Assembly (NCBI GenBank): GCA_036490475.1
Contig: DASXDT010000006.1
Location: forward strand, 496,001 to 560,000
Direction of reading: 5' to 3'
Origin: Candidatus Tumulicola sp.
Lineage (GTDB): Bacteria > Vulcanimicrobiota > Vulcanimicrobiia > Vulcanimicrobiales > Vulcanimicrobiaceae
DNA: 64,000 nucleotides
The position numbers were made by a program, and so were the translations under genes. Shown here one piece after another: positions 43,819 through 53,240 of the stretch (its first letter is position 1; each line of letters opens with the position of its first letter). The notes below the pieces were generated by a model that saw only the letters and a list, made by a program, of their open reading frames with translations, was not told the DNA's origin and did no database searches.

Positions 43819-44967
43819 ATGCGTTACCTTACCGCGCTACTCGCTTTCGTTCTTCTTGCGGCGTCTGCGCCATCGGCCAATCTCAGCGGCACGTGGCAAG
43901 GGACGATGACCGTCCCCGGCATCGGAAAGCTTCCTCGGGTGATGCGTATCACCAAGACCGCAGGCGTGTACGACGTCAAGATTTACAGCGCCACGGAGAG
44001 CGAAGTACCGATCGCGACGCGCGACGTCAAGGTAAGCGGGTCGACGATCACCATGACGTTCGCCATGAATAGCGACCCGTGGCTTGACTACCACCGCACC
44101 TTCACGGCGGCGCTATCCAGCGACGGCAAATTGCTCCGTGGCACGTGGGGAGTACCCGGTGTGATCAACCTGCCGATGGTATACCATCGAACGCCGCCCG
44201 TAACGTTGCACATGTTGCAACCGAAGCGCGACCTCTACATTGAGGTCGCGGACGGCGTCAAAGACGAGGTCCTCGACTGGGGCGGCACGGGCCGGCCCAT
44301 GGTACTATTGGCCGGTCAAGGAGTTACGGCCCGCGGTTGGCGGGCGATTATCCCCGACCTCGTTCCGAAATATCATGTGTATTCGATCACGCGTCGCGGT
44401 TATGGCAATTCGAGTAAACCGCCGGCAACTGCCGAAAATTACAGCGCCGAACGGCTCGGAAAAGACGTTCTCGCCATCCTCGACGCGTTACACGTTAGGA
44501 AACCGATCATCGTCGCTCATTCGCTCGGCGGCGAAGAGCTCAGTTACATCGGAACGTACGCTCCGCAGAAAGCATCGGCGCTGATCTATCTCGATGCGGC
44601 GTATTCCGAGGCATATAATGGGGGCGTTCCCACACCGGCGCCGCCCACTCCGGCACCCGGTCTGCCGACGGAGCAGCCGATCGATACGACGATCGATAAC
44701 AACCCCGGAAATTTCACGGCGCCGATCGAACTGCCGATCCTTGCGATTTTTGCCAATCCGCATAACGATAAGCCCGGCCCCGGACAGTCAGCGGAGTTGA
44801 TAGCGGCGGTGAATGACTTTACGACAAAGCAGATCGAGGCGTTCAGAAAAGGTCAGCCTAACGCGAAAGTCGTCGTCATACCCAACGCTAACCACTTCGT
44901 GTACATGTCGAATAAAGCGGAAGTGCTTCGCGACATCGATAGCTTCGTCGAGACGCTGCCAAAGTAG
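43819..44967 (+). CDS. secreted alpha/beta hydrolase with N-terminal lipocalin-like domain
   Basis: A 382-residue exported hydrolase (signal MRYLTALLAFVLLAASAPSA). Residues about 22-110 form a small beta domain (LSGTWQGTMTVPGIGKLPRV). The hydrolase domain follows with LLAGQGVTARGW (oxyanion region), the nucleophile elbow AHSLGGEE, and a late Asp and His (NANHFVY). AGGAGG lies just before the ATG, the best ribosome-binding site in this region. Its substrate is unknown. Confidence 0.87.
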   Translation: MRYLTALLAFVLLAASAPSANLSGTWQGTMTVPGIGKLPRVMRITKTAGVYDVKIYSATESEVPIATRDVKVSGSTITMTFAMNSDPWLDYHRTFTAALSSDGKLLRGTWGVPGVINLPMVYHRTPPVTLHMLQPKRDLYIEVADGVKDEVLDWGGTGRPMVLLAGQGVTARGWRAIIPDLVPKYHVYSITRRGYGNSSKPPATAENYSAERLGKDVLAILDALHVRKPIIVAHSLGGEELSYIGTYAPQKASALIYLDAAYSEAYNGGVPTPAPPTPAPGLPTEQPIDTTIDNNPGNFTAPIELPILAIFANPHNDKPGPGQSAELIAAVNDFTTKQIEAFRKGQPNAKVVVIPNANHFVYMSNKAEVLRDIDSFVETLPK

Positions 44968-44975
44968 CAGACCGC

Positions 44976-46478
44976 CTATTTCGTACGAACCGCCATCATG
45001 CTCCACGCCGGCAACGTTACGGTAAAACTCCCCTTCCAAGCCGGAAGCGATGCAGTCGTGGGGCTTTTCCAAACGTTACTTTTCGACGCGTCGTAGAGCG
45101 TCTTATCGTAGACGATGGTGGTTCCACCGGAACCGCTGCTTACGCCGGAGATGGTAATCGGAACGCTAACCGACGAGTCCTTATCGAGGTTGAACAACAG
45201 CAAAGCGTAGCCCCCGTCGTAGGTCGAGGCGAACGCGCGTACGTTGGGAGCGGACTTGACCGAAACGCCGAGCATGTGCTCGCCGTCGCGAATAAAATTG
45301 GACGCGACTTCATACGCGCTGCCGGTCGGCAGCACCGTCCCGCGCGGGACGTCGGTCTTCGAACAAGCGTCGTAGACGGTGCCGTCAGAAAAGATCATAT
45401 ATCCGCCGAAGTCTTGCCACCCATACACGGATGACTTAAAGTCGCCGCCCGCACTCTTCGAGAGGCAGTTTCCGTAGCCGAGCCACCAAGTCGATCGCGC
45501 GACGCCATTTTGCAGCATTTGCCCTATGAGCTGTCCGGCGAATAAAGCTTGAGTGATCGACATCGTCTGCTTCCCAGGCGTGCCATACGTCGAACCGAGC
45601 TCCCCGACGTAGATCGGGGTCGATGCGCGACCCGCGGCCTTCAGCTCTTTTTTGAGCGATTGCAGATACTGATCGAGCTTAACTGGAGCTTGCTCGACCA
45701 AGAACTGGTCGTTCGACTTCGTTCCCTCCGGATAAAAATGCAATTCGACGCAATCGTACTTTGCTTTTGCTAACACGGTCGAATCCCAGCCACGCGTATC
45801 GGGATCGACGTCGACGCAAACGTTGATCGGCGTCGACGACGCTTTCTTCATCTGCGGATAGAAATCGTCGGCCACGTTCTGCGCGTATTGTGACGGATCG
45901 TGCGGGTGACTGTGCAGGTCGGTTTCCCACGAACCGAACTGCTCGTTGCCGACCGTCCACCACTTGATGGCGAGTTTTTTGTCGTTGTTAGCGTATTTCA
46001 CCCAGCCTGCGGCTTCGCTTGGATCCGCACCGGCGGTGCACGCCGGATTCGAACCATAGTTAACGGTGATTGCAACGTCGAGCTTCGCCGGACCGACGAT
46101 GTCGTTCAGAAGGCTGTCGAACGTCGTATTTGGATTGATGTACCCATTCTTATCGCACGGATGTTTCCCGAGCGAGTTCGTTTGCCAGTGATACTGGTCG
46201 GACTCCGATCCGCCCGGCCAGCGCGTCGCGGTCATGCCGGCTGTGCGAAACGCGGTTGCCATGTTGGGTTGCGTGAGATCGTACCAGGTTCCCATGTTGG
46301 CCCCGAGTACGAGCGTCGAAACGACGGGTCCGCGCTGAGACGGATCGACGGTGATTGAGGCGCCCGTCGCGGCGCGCGCGGCGCCCTCGAATACGGGCAA
46401 GGCTGCCGGTGGAGCGGCTGCATTACAGGCGCTGACTGCAAACACCAACAGCGCGCAGACAATTCGTACTGGCGACAT
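44976..46478 (-). CDS. glycoside hydrolase, clan GH-A (GH51/GH39/GH79-like), lipoprotein or secreted
   Basis: A 500-residue exported enzyme; N-terminal signal ends VFAVSAC, a possible lipobox. The (beta/alpha)8 domain has MGTWYDLT, RWPGGSESDQYHW, the acid/base Glu in WWTVGNEQFGSW and the nucleophile Glu in IYVGELGSTYG, as in clan A retaining glycosidases such as alpha-L-arabinofuranosidases. A C-terminal beta-sandwich (FASTYDGGYALLLFNLDKD...AWSMMAVR) completes it. The sugar specificity is undetermined. Confidence 0.8.
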   Translation of the reverse strand: MSPVRIVCALLVFAVSACNAAAPPAALPVFEGAARAATGASITVDPSQRGPVVSTLVLGANMGTWYDLTQPNMATAFRTAGMTATRWPGGSESDQYHWQTNSLGKHPCDKNGYINPNTTFDSLLNDIVGPAKLDVAITVNYGSNPACTAGADPSEAAGWVKYANNDKKLAIKWWTVGNEQFGSWETDLHSHPHDPSQYAQNVADDFYPQMKKASSTPINVCVDVDPDTRGWDSTVLAKAKYDCVELHFYPEGTKSNDQFLVEQAPVKLDQYLQSLKKELKAAGRASTPIYVGELGSTYGTPGKQTMSITQALFAGQLIGQMLQNGVARSTWWLGYGNCLSKSAGGDFKSSVYGWQDFGGYMIFSDGTVYDACSKTDVPRGTVLPTGSAYEVASNFIRDGEHMLGVSVKSAPNVRAFASTYDGGYALLLFNLDKDSSVSVPITISGVSSGSGGTTIVYDKTLYDASKSNVWKSPTTASLPAWKGSFTVTLPAWSMMAVRTK

Positions 46479-46727
46479 GCTTTCTTATACTACCGGTCTG
46501 ACGTAGTGTCAACGCGACCCGGCGCCGTGAGCCGCTGCTCTCCCACCCTTCACGAGCCGCGCTCTTGCTGTGGGATTGCTGTGCTCGGGCGGCCCTTCGA
46601 GTACTTAGGCGGTGGGTGCGTTTTTCGGATAGAGGTTCCGCAGACCACCGCGATATAGTTTTACCTGGCCGAAGCTGCGAGGGCTCTGGCGCTTAATTTC
46701 GCGATGTTGAAGAAAGGCCCAACGAAT

Positions 46728-48242
46728 ATGCCTGGCAAGAAGCCGAACATCCTCATCTTATGGGGCGATGACATCGGTATCTGGAATATCAGTAAATTTA
46801 GCAATGGAATGATGGGGTATCGCACGCCGAACATCGATCGCGTTGCGAACGAAGGCGGACTGTTCACGGATTACTACGCGCAGCAGAGCTGCACGGCCGG
46901 CCGCGCCTGCTTCATTACCGGACAAAACCCGATCCGCACCGGTCTCACCAAAGTGGGCATGCCGGGCGCGACCATCGGCCTACAGGCCGAAGATCCGACC
47001 ATCGCGGAATTGCTCAAGCCGCAAGGATACGCTACCGGACAATTCGGTAAGAACCATTTGGGCGATCGCAACGAGTTTTTGCCGACGGTCCACGGCTTCG
47101 ACGAGTTCTTCGGCAACCTGTATCATCTCAACGCCGAAGAAGAACCGGAGCTGCCGGATTATCCTAAGGATCCGAAATTTAAAGCGATGTTCGGACCGCG
47201 TGGTGTGTTGCATTGCAAAGCCACCGACACGGACGATGCGACGGTCGATCCGCGCTGGGGACGCGTTGGTAAGCAAACGGTCCAAGACACCGGTCCGCTG
47301 ACGAAGAAGCGCATGGAAACGGTCGACGAAGAAATCACGACCCGCGCGCTCGAGTGGATGGAAACGCAGGCTAAGGCCGATAAGCCTTTTTTCTTGTGGT
47401 ACAACTCGACGGCGATGCATTTCCGCACGCACGTCGCCGATAAGAACCTTGGCAAGAGCGGTCAAGATCCGTACAGCGATCGCATGGTGGTGCACGACGA
47501 GCAGATTGGCATGATGCTCGATAAGCTCGATGAGCTCGGCATCGCTGACAATACCATCGTTATGTACTCCACCGACAACGGCCCCGAAAACGATACCTGG
47601 CCGGATGGCGCCAATACGCCGTTCCGCGGACAAAAGGATTCGAACTGGGAGGGTGGTTGGCGCGTGCCGTCCTTCATTCGCTGGCCTGGAACGATTAAAC
47701 CCGGGTCGACCTTCAACGGCATCGTCTCGCACATCGATATGTTCCCGACATTGCTGGCGGCCGCCGGCAATCCGGACGTGACCAAACAGTTGCTCGACGG
47801 AGCTACGGTGGATGGCAAGAAGTTCAACGTCCATCTCGACGGATACGATATGACGTCGTATTTCTCCGGAAAAACGCCCACCAGCCCCAGAAACGAGATC
47901 ATTTACTTCAGCGACGACGGCGAAGTGATCGCGGTACGCGTCGGCGATTGGAAGTTTAATCTGTCGGTGCAGCGTGCCAATCAACTGCAGCAGTGGGCGG
48001 AGCCGTTCATCAAGCTGCGCTTACCGCACATCGTGAGTTTGCGGCGCGACCCCTTCGAACGTGCAGACTTCAACTCGAACACGTACTACGATTGGATGGT
48101 CGATCACGTGCCGCAGCTGTACATGATGCAGGCAGTCGTAGCCGGAGCGATCGAGGACTTCATCAAGTTCCCGCCGCGCCAGAAACCGGCTTCGTTCAAT
48201 CTCGACGACGTGTTGAATCAGGTCAAGAGCCCGCACGGTTAA
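46728..48242 (+). CDS. arylsulfatase family sulfatase
   Basis: A 504-residue sulfatase. Metal aspartates are in ILWGDDIG near the N-terminus; the formylglycine motif is C55-T-A-G-R, the Cys-type site needing a sulfatase-modifying enzyme. Later motifs include GKNHLGD, YSTDNGPENDTWPDG and FRGQKDSNWEGGWRVPSFIRWPG. There is no signal peptide, so it may be cytosolic. The ATG at 46728 with GAAAGG upstream is preferred to one 24 bp earlier. The methyltransferase gene follows after 19 bp. Confidence 0.92.
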   Translation: MPGKKPNILILWGDDIGIWNISKFSNGMMGYRTPNIDRVANEGGLFTDYYAQQSCTAGRACFITGQNPIRTGLTKVGMPGATIGLQAEDPTIAELLKPQGYATGQFGKNHLGDRNEFLPTVHGFDEFFGNLYHLNAEEEPELPDYPKDPKFKAMFGPRGVLHCKATDTDDATVDPRWGRVGKQTVQDTGPLTKKRMETVDEEITTRALEWMETQAKADKPFFLWYNSTAMHFRTHVADKNLGKSGQDPYSDRMVVHDEQIGMMLDKLDELGIADNTIVMYSTDNGPENDTWPDGANTPFRGQKDSNWEGGWRVPSFIRWPGTIKPGSTFNGIVSHIDMFPTLLAAAGNPDVTKQLLDGATVDGKKFNVHLDGYDMTSYFSGKTPTSPRNEIIYFSDDGEVIAVRVGDWKFNLSVQRANQLQQWAEPFIKLRLPHIVSLRRDPFERADFNSNTYYDWMVDHVPQLYMMQAVVAGAIEDFIKFPPRQKPASFNLDDVLNQVKSPHG

Positions 48243-48261
48243 CACGGTTAAAGCGTAACCG

Positions 48262-49485
48262 ATGCACGAATCGGCGGCGGAGAGGGTCAGCGAATTTTAC
48301 GAACGCTATCCCTATCCGCCGCCCAAGGACGACCTTAAAGCGTACCGTCAATCCTGGGACTCGCACCGTCGTCGTGCAGAGTCCCACCTTTTTTGGCCGA
48401 GCGAAACGTATCGAGAAGACCGCAGTATACTCGTCGCGGGCTGCGGCACGACGCAGGCCGCACACTATGCCGTGCGCTGGCCGCACGCAACGGTCGTCGG
48501 CGTCGACGTTAGCGCCCAGAGCCTCGCCTTCTCGGAAAACCTGAAGCGCACGCACGGGCTCGACAACCTCGAATTGCAGCAACTCCCAATCGATCGCGTC
48601 GCCGAGCTGGACCGCGAGTTCGACCATATCGTCTGCACCGGCGTCTTGCATCATCTGGCCGATCCCGATGCCGGCTTGCGCGCGTTACGCGGGGTGCTCG
48701 CTCCCAACGGGGCCATCAACCTCATGCTCTACGCGCCGTACGGGCGCGCAGGCGTGTACCTGCTGCAAGACTATTGCCGGCGCATCGGTGTCGGTTCGAG
48801 CCAACGCGACGTCGACGAGCTGGCCGCCAGCCTCAAAGCATTACCACCGGATCATCCAATTGCGTCGCTGCTGCGTTCCTCGCCCGATTTTGCCGACAAA
48901 GCCGGTCTGGCCGACGCGCTGCTGCACCCGCAGGACCGCGCCTACGATGTTCCCGAGCTAATGGATTTGCTGGATCGGGCCGGCCTTGCATTTGGCCGCT
49001 GGTTGCGCCAGGCGCCATACCTCCCATGGTGTGGTGCGCTGGCCTCGACGCCGCACCAGCCTAAGCTCGCAGCACTGCCACCGCAAGAGCAATACGCGGC
49101 GATCGAACTCTTTCGCGGAACGATGGCCAGACACACCGCCGTGGCCTATTGCAAGAGCGAAGCGACGCGCAACGACGCCGTCGATTTCGACGGCGACGCC
49201 TGGCTCGGCTATACGCCCATCCGACTGCCGGATACGATCGAACTACGCGAGCGCCTACCCGATGGAGCGGCGGCCGTTCTAATCAATCGCAATCACACAT
49301 TTACGGATTTGTATCTGCCAGTCGACGCGGCCGAGGAGCGTCTGTTAGGCGGCATCGACGGAACGCGAACGATCGCCGAAATATGTGGTGACGCAATCGA
49401 TCGCGACGCTGCCCGGACGAGCTTTCAGAAATTCTGGCGGTGGGACCAAGTCGTGTTCGATACCTCCTCGCGCTATTTTCCTTAA
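48262..49485 (+). CDS. class I SAM-dependent methyltransferase with C-terminal PqqD-like domain
   Basis: A 407-residue protein. SAM-binding motif I is ILVAGCGTTQAAHYA, followed by VVGVDVS, and the DREFDHIVCTGVLHHL motif. The N-terminus VSEFYERYPYPPP is typical of a family annotated as methyltransferases of unknown target. The last 80 residues (LPVDAAEERLLGGIDGTRTIAEIC) resemble the PqqD-type peptide-binding domain. It lies 19 bp after the sulfatase and is probably co-transcribed with it. Confidence 0.82.
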   Translation: MHESAAERVSEFYERYPYPPPKDDLKAYRQSWDSHRRRAESHLFWPSETYREDRSILVAGCGTTQAAHYAVRWPHATVVGVDVSAQSLAFSENLKRTHGLDNLELQQLPIDRVAELDREFDHIVCTGVLHHLADPDAGLRALRGVLAPNGAINLMLYAPYGRAGVYLLQDYCRRIGVGSSQRDVDELAASLKALPPDHPIASLLRSSPDFADKAGLADALLHPQDRAYDVPELMDLLDRAGLAFGRWLRQAPYLPWCGALASTPHQPKLAALPPQEQYAAIELFRGTMARHTAVAYCKSEATRNDAVDFDGDAWLGYTPIRLPDTIELRERLPDGAAAVLINRNHTFTDLYLPVDAAEERLLGGIDGTRTIAEICGDAIDRDAARTSFQKFWRWDQVVFDTSSRYFP

Positions 49486-49561
49486 AGACGCTTCTCTTGG
49501 TCTGCAGGAGAGGGAAGCGTAGGCTCGCATTCTATGTACCCCCCTTTTGAAGCGGGGATCG

Positions 49562-49585
49562 GGCTAGTTTTCTTATGAACTAGCC
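49562..49585 (+). promoter_or_regulatory. 8-bp perfect hairpin just upstream of a lipoprotein start
   Basis: GGCTAGTT (49562-49569) and AACTAGCC (49578-49585) pair perfectly around an 8-nt loop. The arm ends 4 bp before the AGGGAG ribosome-binding site of the lipoprotein gene. It could be an operator or an mRNA element; it is unlikely to be a terminator as no U-run follows. Confidence 0.4.
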
Positions 49586-49603
49586 ATTGAAGGGAGCCAC
49601 ACC

Positions 49604-50122
49604 ATGCGTTTAAGCCTACTCTGTGCCAGCGCAGCGCTCGCCTGCGGCTTAGCACTCTCCGCGTGTTCCAGCGGTACCAATTCATCGTCGCCCGTACCGT
49701 CATCGGGCGGGCAAGCCCCAGCGATAACTCGGATCAACGGCCACGATTTGGTGACTCGCCCGTTGCCCGGGGTCAAGATGCTAGCCGGCCCATCGTGTCC
49801 CAGCGAGTACGTCTTTTGCATCGTAGTGACGCCGGGCAATCTCGGACCCTACGTCTCGACCTCAGCCGGCACCGGCGTGGAACTGTACAATGCCGCGTAC
49901 ATCGAGAGCAAGAAGGGCAAGATCGACAAGAAATTCAGCACCTATTTTTACCCGGATCCCGGCAATCCGACCTCGCAGTACATCGACTTTAAAGGCAAGG
50001 GCCCGAAGAAGCCCGGCAACGTCAAATATTCCGACTTCTACTGCATTGGGTTCTCGCCAAGCGACTGCACTGGCAGTAACTATACTTTCATAATTGGGAT
50101 TTCGTTGGATCCGGCGACGTAG
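49604..50122 (+). CDS. small lipoprotein, hypothetical
   Basis: A 172-residue lipoprotein with lipobox ALSAC (Cys near 21) and a Ser-rich linker after it. The mature part has two Cys pairs (PSCPSEYVFC, YCIGFSPSDC) and a basic middle (SKKGKIDKK). AGGGAG lies 9 bp before the ATG. No family recognised. A strong terminator follows the stop. Confidence 0.65.
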   Translation: MRLSLLCASAALACGLALSACSSGTNSSSPVPSSGGQAPAITRINGHDLVTRPLPGVKMLAGPSCPSEYVFCIVVTPGNLGPYVSTSAGTGVELYNAAYIESKKGKIDKKFSTYFYPDPGNPTSQYIDFKGKGPKKPGNVKYSDFYCIGFSPSDCTGSNYTFIIGISLDPAT

Positions 50123-50146
50123 CGCTCCAGTCCAATATCCCAGCAT

Positions 50147-50182
50147 AAAGAGAGGGGGTCGGGCACGTGCCCGGCCCTCTTC
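50147..50182 (+). terminator. strong GC-rich terminator hairpin
   Basis: AAGAGAGGGGGTCGGGC pairs with GCCCGGCCCTCTT around ACGT, with a few bulged bases. It lies 25 bp after the lipoprotein stop. It can serve transcription from the left and, by symmetry, the convergent DUF985 gene; the U-tract is short. Confidence 0.6.
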
Positions 50183-50240
50183 GATGCGAGCGGTGCCGCG
50201 GAGTTCGAGGGCGGCTCGCAACGTCTACGATTCGAGTTGC

Positions 50241-50717
50241 TTACGAACGAGTAAAGCGTTCGATTAAGCACTCGTGTTGAGGAAAGGCCCCGATCAACGC
50301 CTGTCGCTCGCCCATCTCGAAATCCGCAAAGTCAAATCCTGGCGCGACGTCGGCACCCACGAGTGCGTAGCTTTGGGGATCCCGTGGCTTGGCTGCAAAC
50401 CAGACACCGGCGGCGATTGCAGCCTGCCAACAATCGTCCATTCCGATAACGACCTCGCGGTGACGCCCGTCACTTTCGATGATCTCTATCGAGATCGGTG
50501 AGCCGCGGTAATGGTGCCAGATCTCGTCGGATTTCAAACGATGGAATGCCGAGAACATATCATCCGATAGCAGATAGTAAATGGAGGTAACGGCATCTCG
50601 GGCGACCCCGGATGTCGCGATTCCAATACCGCTCCGATACGTTTCGCAGTAGTATCCGCCCTCAGGATGCGGTTTGAGTTTCAGCGCTCTAACGAGGCGC
50701 TCTGCTTCTGCGTGCAT
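50241..50717 (-). CDS. DUF985 cupin-like protein
   Basis: A 158-residue cupin of the DUF985 family: LKPHPEGGYYCETYRS, SIYYLLSDDMFSAFHRLKSDEIWHHYRG and the late GADVAPGFDFADFEMG are its typical motifs. The fold resembles sugar-epimerase-type cupins with a His/Glu pocket (H-R, E-I-W-H); activity unknown. A frameshifted fragment of a close paralogue lies at the end of the window, on the same strand. Confidence 0.9.
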   Translation of the reverse strand: MHAEAERLVRALKLKPHPEGGYYCETYRSGIGIATSGVARDAVTSIYYLLSDDMFSAFHRLKSDEIWHHYRGSPISIEIIESDGRHREVVIGMDDCWQAAIAAGVWFAAKPRDPQSYALVGADVAPGFDFADFEMGERQALIGAFPQHECLIERFTRS

Positions 50718-50789
50718 CTCTTATGAAACGTCTTCTACACCTGAAAAGCCTTGTTTACGCGAGCAAGCCTGCGGCTTCAGTGGGAACGA

Positions 50790-51489
50790 ATGCTCTCAAT
50801 GACGTGGCGGCCTTGGCTATTGTCGCTCTGCGCGTTGGGATTGCTACTCGTCGTAGCGAACGCGGTTACGGACGTAACGCTCGGCGGTTCGCTCGGGCTT
50901 TCCGGCACCTCGACGCCGATTGCGTCTACCGATCGTCTCGTCGTCCAGCCGGGGCAGGCAGCCGCCGAAAGACCTTTTCGTGGATCGCATCTTCTTTCGA
51001 AGCCGACGCGAAGACGAAGAAGCGCTTCGCACGTTCGCGCACGAGATACCCTACGTCACGGATCGAGATATTCTCTTGCGTCGCGCAGCCCAAACCCTCG
51101 ATCGTCACACGGATGCAACGTCGGTGGATATCGTACTTCACTTCGACGATAACGATCCGGCGATCGTGCGTCTGCGAGCACATCCACAAGTGCTCGACCT
51201 TCATGGCGTGAAGACGACACTGCGCGGCGATATCGGCTTCCCAATGACCGCGCGCGGTCGCTTACTCGGCGTTATCGTGCTCGGTGCGCGCAGCTCCGGC
51301 GAAAGATACGCGCCCGACGAAATCGGCGCAATATCGCAACTCGCGACGAGTCTGGGAGCGGCACTCGATATATTCACGACTCGAGATGGAAAGGACGGCG
51401 CCGTCGAGCGCCTCGTCGCGTCGGTCGATGCTTTACGCGAGGAGCTCATCCGCCGTTTCCCCACGGCGGCTAATGAGAATTCGGGCTAG
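50790..51489 (+). pseudogene. remnant of a membrane-bound PDZ/GAF sensor, frame broken and core deleted
   Basis: From 50790 one frame encodes an N-terminal membrane anchor (WRPWLLSLCALGLLLVVANAV) and what looks like the start of a PDZ-type segment (DRLVVQPGQAAAE). Near 50970 the homology passes to another frame: PKDLFVDRIFFRSRREDEEALR, YVTDRDILLRRAAQTLDR and a GAF domain to the end (GFPMTARGRLLGVIVLGAR). In sensors with this post-membrane motif, several membrane helices usually lie between. This suggests an internal deletion with frame loss. If the GAF part is still made it would begin at a TTG near 50920. Confidence 0.5.
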
Positions 51490-51822
51490 TTAGGATCTTG
51501 GGCCGAGTCGAAACTTCGACTCTTTGCAAATCTCATTGATTTGTTCTGAGCTCAAACGGCGGAACGTCTTGTTACAATATAGAAATTCTTCCCCACCTTC
51601 GACAGCGTCGTAGCGGGCCTTCGCGCCGGGGTTGAGAGGCGGACGTTGCCGTAGGACGTGATTCTTGAAATTCACTCCGTAGGCTTGGTCCTTTGCGAAC
51701 AACACGACTTCACTTCGCGCGTTGACGTATCCGCCATAGATCGGCTCGAAGGAGTCTGCGCTATCCGACCCCTTTACGCCATCTATGGCTATCGCTGCGA
51801 TAGGTGATGCGTTATCTATCAT
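51490..51822 (-). CDS. hypothetical protein
   Basis: A 110-residue soluble protein (NASPIAAIAIDGVKGSDSAD, then YGVNFKNHVLRQRPPLNPGAKARYD and FLYCNKTFRRLSSEQINEI). No family recognised. The codon pattern looks like real coding sequence. It lies between the decayed GAF sensor and the TetR gene, starting 15 bp after the TetR stop on the same strand, so it may be co-transcribed with tetR. Confidence 0.5.
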   Translation of the reverse strand: MIDNASPIAAIAIDGVKGSDSADSFEPIYGGYVNARSEVVLFAKDQAYGVNFKNHVLRQRPPLNPGAKARYDAVEGGEEFLYCNKTFRRLSSEQINEICKESKFRLGPRS

Positions 51823-51837
51823 AACAAGCTTAAGACC

Positions 51838-52428
51838 TCACGCGACCCCAAAAGGTTGCACATTTGAGCGTCCAGGTTCCAGCATTCGTTCCGCGACACC
51901 GTCCACGAGGATGTCGACCATGTTCTCGACGATCGGTTCGAACGGCTCGTTCGGCGATTGGTACCGCCAGTCCATGGCCGCGCCGACCAAGGCGGAGGCG
52001 ATCACCATCGACGCGCAGTGTGGGAATCTCGCTAACAAAAAGTCTCTCAATTGCGCTTCGAGGCTTCGCTGCATCTGCGGTTCGAACTCGCGGTCGATCT
52101 TGCACCGCCGGTGCGTGCCGACGAACGCGAATACATTTTTGCCGACACCGAGCAGGAGCACGCGGGCATCGGGAGCGCTCAACGGATCTCTTTGAACCAG
52201 ATGTTTGGCGACGTCGTCACGGATCATCGAATCGAGAAGGTCGAACTTATCGGTAAAGTGCGCGTAGAACGTCGCCCGGTTCACCGTCGCCTCGGCAGCG
52301 ATATCTTGCACGCTGATCGATTCGAAGTTCTTGTCGGCCAACAGGGACGCAAGCGCCTCGCGCAAGAGCTTTCGCGTTCGTGTCACGCGGGGGTCGATGC
52401 GGGGCCGTTCCAGGGTAGCGGTCGTCAT
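51838..52428 (-). CDS. TetR/AcrR family transcriptional regulator
   Basis: A 196-residue repressor with a TetR DNA-binding domain at about 15-60 (RTRKLLREALASLLADKNFESISVQDIAAEATVNRATFYAHF in pieces) and a helical C-terminal domain ending in a family-typical IVENMVDILVDG. It is divergent from the YceI gene at 52567, sharing a 138-bp intergenic region, so YceI is its likely target along with itself. It could also be the protein for the palindrome at 3589-3606, but that is speculation. Confidence 0.9.
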   Translation of the reverse strand: MTTATLERPRIDPRVTRTRKLLREALASLLADKNFESISVQDIAAEATVNRATFYAHFTDKFDLLDSMIRDDVAKHLVQRDPLSAPDARVLLLGVGKNVFAFVGTHRRCKIDREFEPQMQRSLEAQLRDFLLARFPHCASMVIASALVGAAMDWRYQSPNEPFEPIVENMVDILVDGVAERMLEPGRSNVQPFGVA

Positions 52429-52566
52429 TTTGGGTGTTCTCGTCGGTTAAGCAACATTTCGGTCATTTTGTCGGTTGACTCAGCATTAACAACGACTGTA
52501 CCATAGCCAACACAAGACTAATATACGACAGGCGTTGCGAAATGGCAACCGCCGAAAGGAGCTCCC
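52429..52566. promoter_or_regulatory. divergent tetR/yceI control region
   Basis: This AT-richer 138-bp gap carries two related copies, TTTCGGT (near 52460) and TTGTCGGTTGA (near 52471), and a GTTG...CAAC inverted pair around ACTCAGCATTAA. No perfect operator stands out. AAAGGAG (52555-52561) is the ribosome-binding site of the YceI gene. Confidence 0.35.
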
Positions 52567-53124
52567 GTGAATCCTCAGCTGCAAGAAGAGACGACGTACA
52601 TCGTCGATCCCGCCCACAGTACGGTCGAGTTTATCGTCCGCCACCTCATGATCGCCAAGGTGCGAGGCCGATTTACGACGTTTACCGGTCAAGTCGAGCT
52701 GCCGGCTGTAGGCGATCTTCCTAGCTCCATTTCGGCCACCATTGAGGCGGCGTCGATCGACACGCGCGAAGAACAGCGCGACGGGCATTTGCGCTCGGCG
52801 GACTTCTTCGACGCCGAAAAGTTCCCACAGCTTACCTTCAAGAGCACCCGCATTCACGGCGAGCCCGACGATTTCACAATCGACGGGGATCTCACGATTC
52901 ACGGCGTCACGCACCCCGTGAAATTGAACGGCACGTTCGAAGGCCGCGCTACCGATCCGTGGGGCAATCAACGAATCGGGTACGCCGCGCACGGCAAAAT
53001 CAGTAGAAAAGATTTCGGCCTCACCTGGAACGCCGCGCTGGAAACGGGCGGCGTCGCCGTCAGCGATGAGGTGCGCCTAGAGTTAAACGTCGAGGTGCTT
53101 GAACCGCAGAAAGCCGCCTCCTAA
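52567..53124 (+). CDS. YceI family protein (cytosolic type)
   Basis: A 185-residue YceI barrel without signal peptide, starting at GTG behind a strong AAAGGAG. Motifs are YIVDPAHSTVEFIVRHLMI, IDTREEQRDGHLRSADFFDAEKFP, GDLTIHGVTHPVKL and WGNQRIGYAAHGKISRKDFGL. The family binds polyisoprenoid or similar lipids. It is divergent from, and probably controlled by, the TetR regulator. The periplasmic paralogue is at 34994. Confidence 0.94.
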   Translation: MNPQLQEETTYIVDPAHSTVEFIVRHLMIAKVRGRFTTFTGQVELPAVGDLPSSISATIEAASIDTREEQRDGHLRSADFFDAEKFPQLTFKSTRIHGEPDDFTIDGDLTIHGVTHPVKLNGTFEGRATDPWGNQRIGYAAHGKISRKDFGLTWNAALETGGVAVSDEVRLELNVEVLEPQKAAS

Positions 53125-53240
53125 CATCTCGTCCGGCATGCCGGGCGGCACGAGTAGCGGCCCGGCAATCGGGGATGTTGCGCTGTATGGATTGCACGCA
53201 GCCAGCGGCTTTGTTAGGATTCGGTAGGAACGGAGGACCT

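Noticed and set aside
46980-47984. 334-residue open frame antisense to the sulfatase
   Set aside because: Low-complexity, Arg/Ile/Val-rich shadow of a well-supported sulfatase gene with no ribosome-binding site or family motif.
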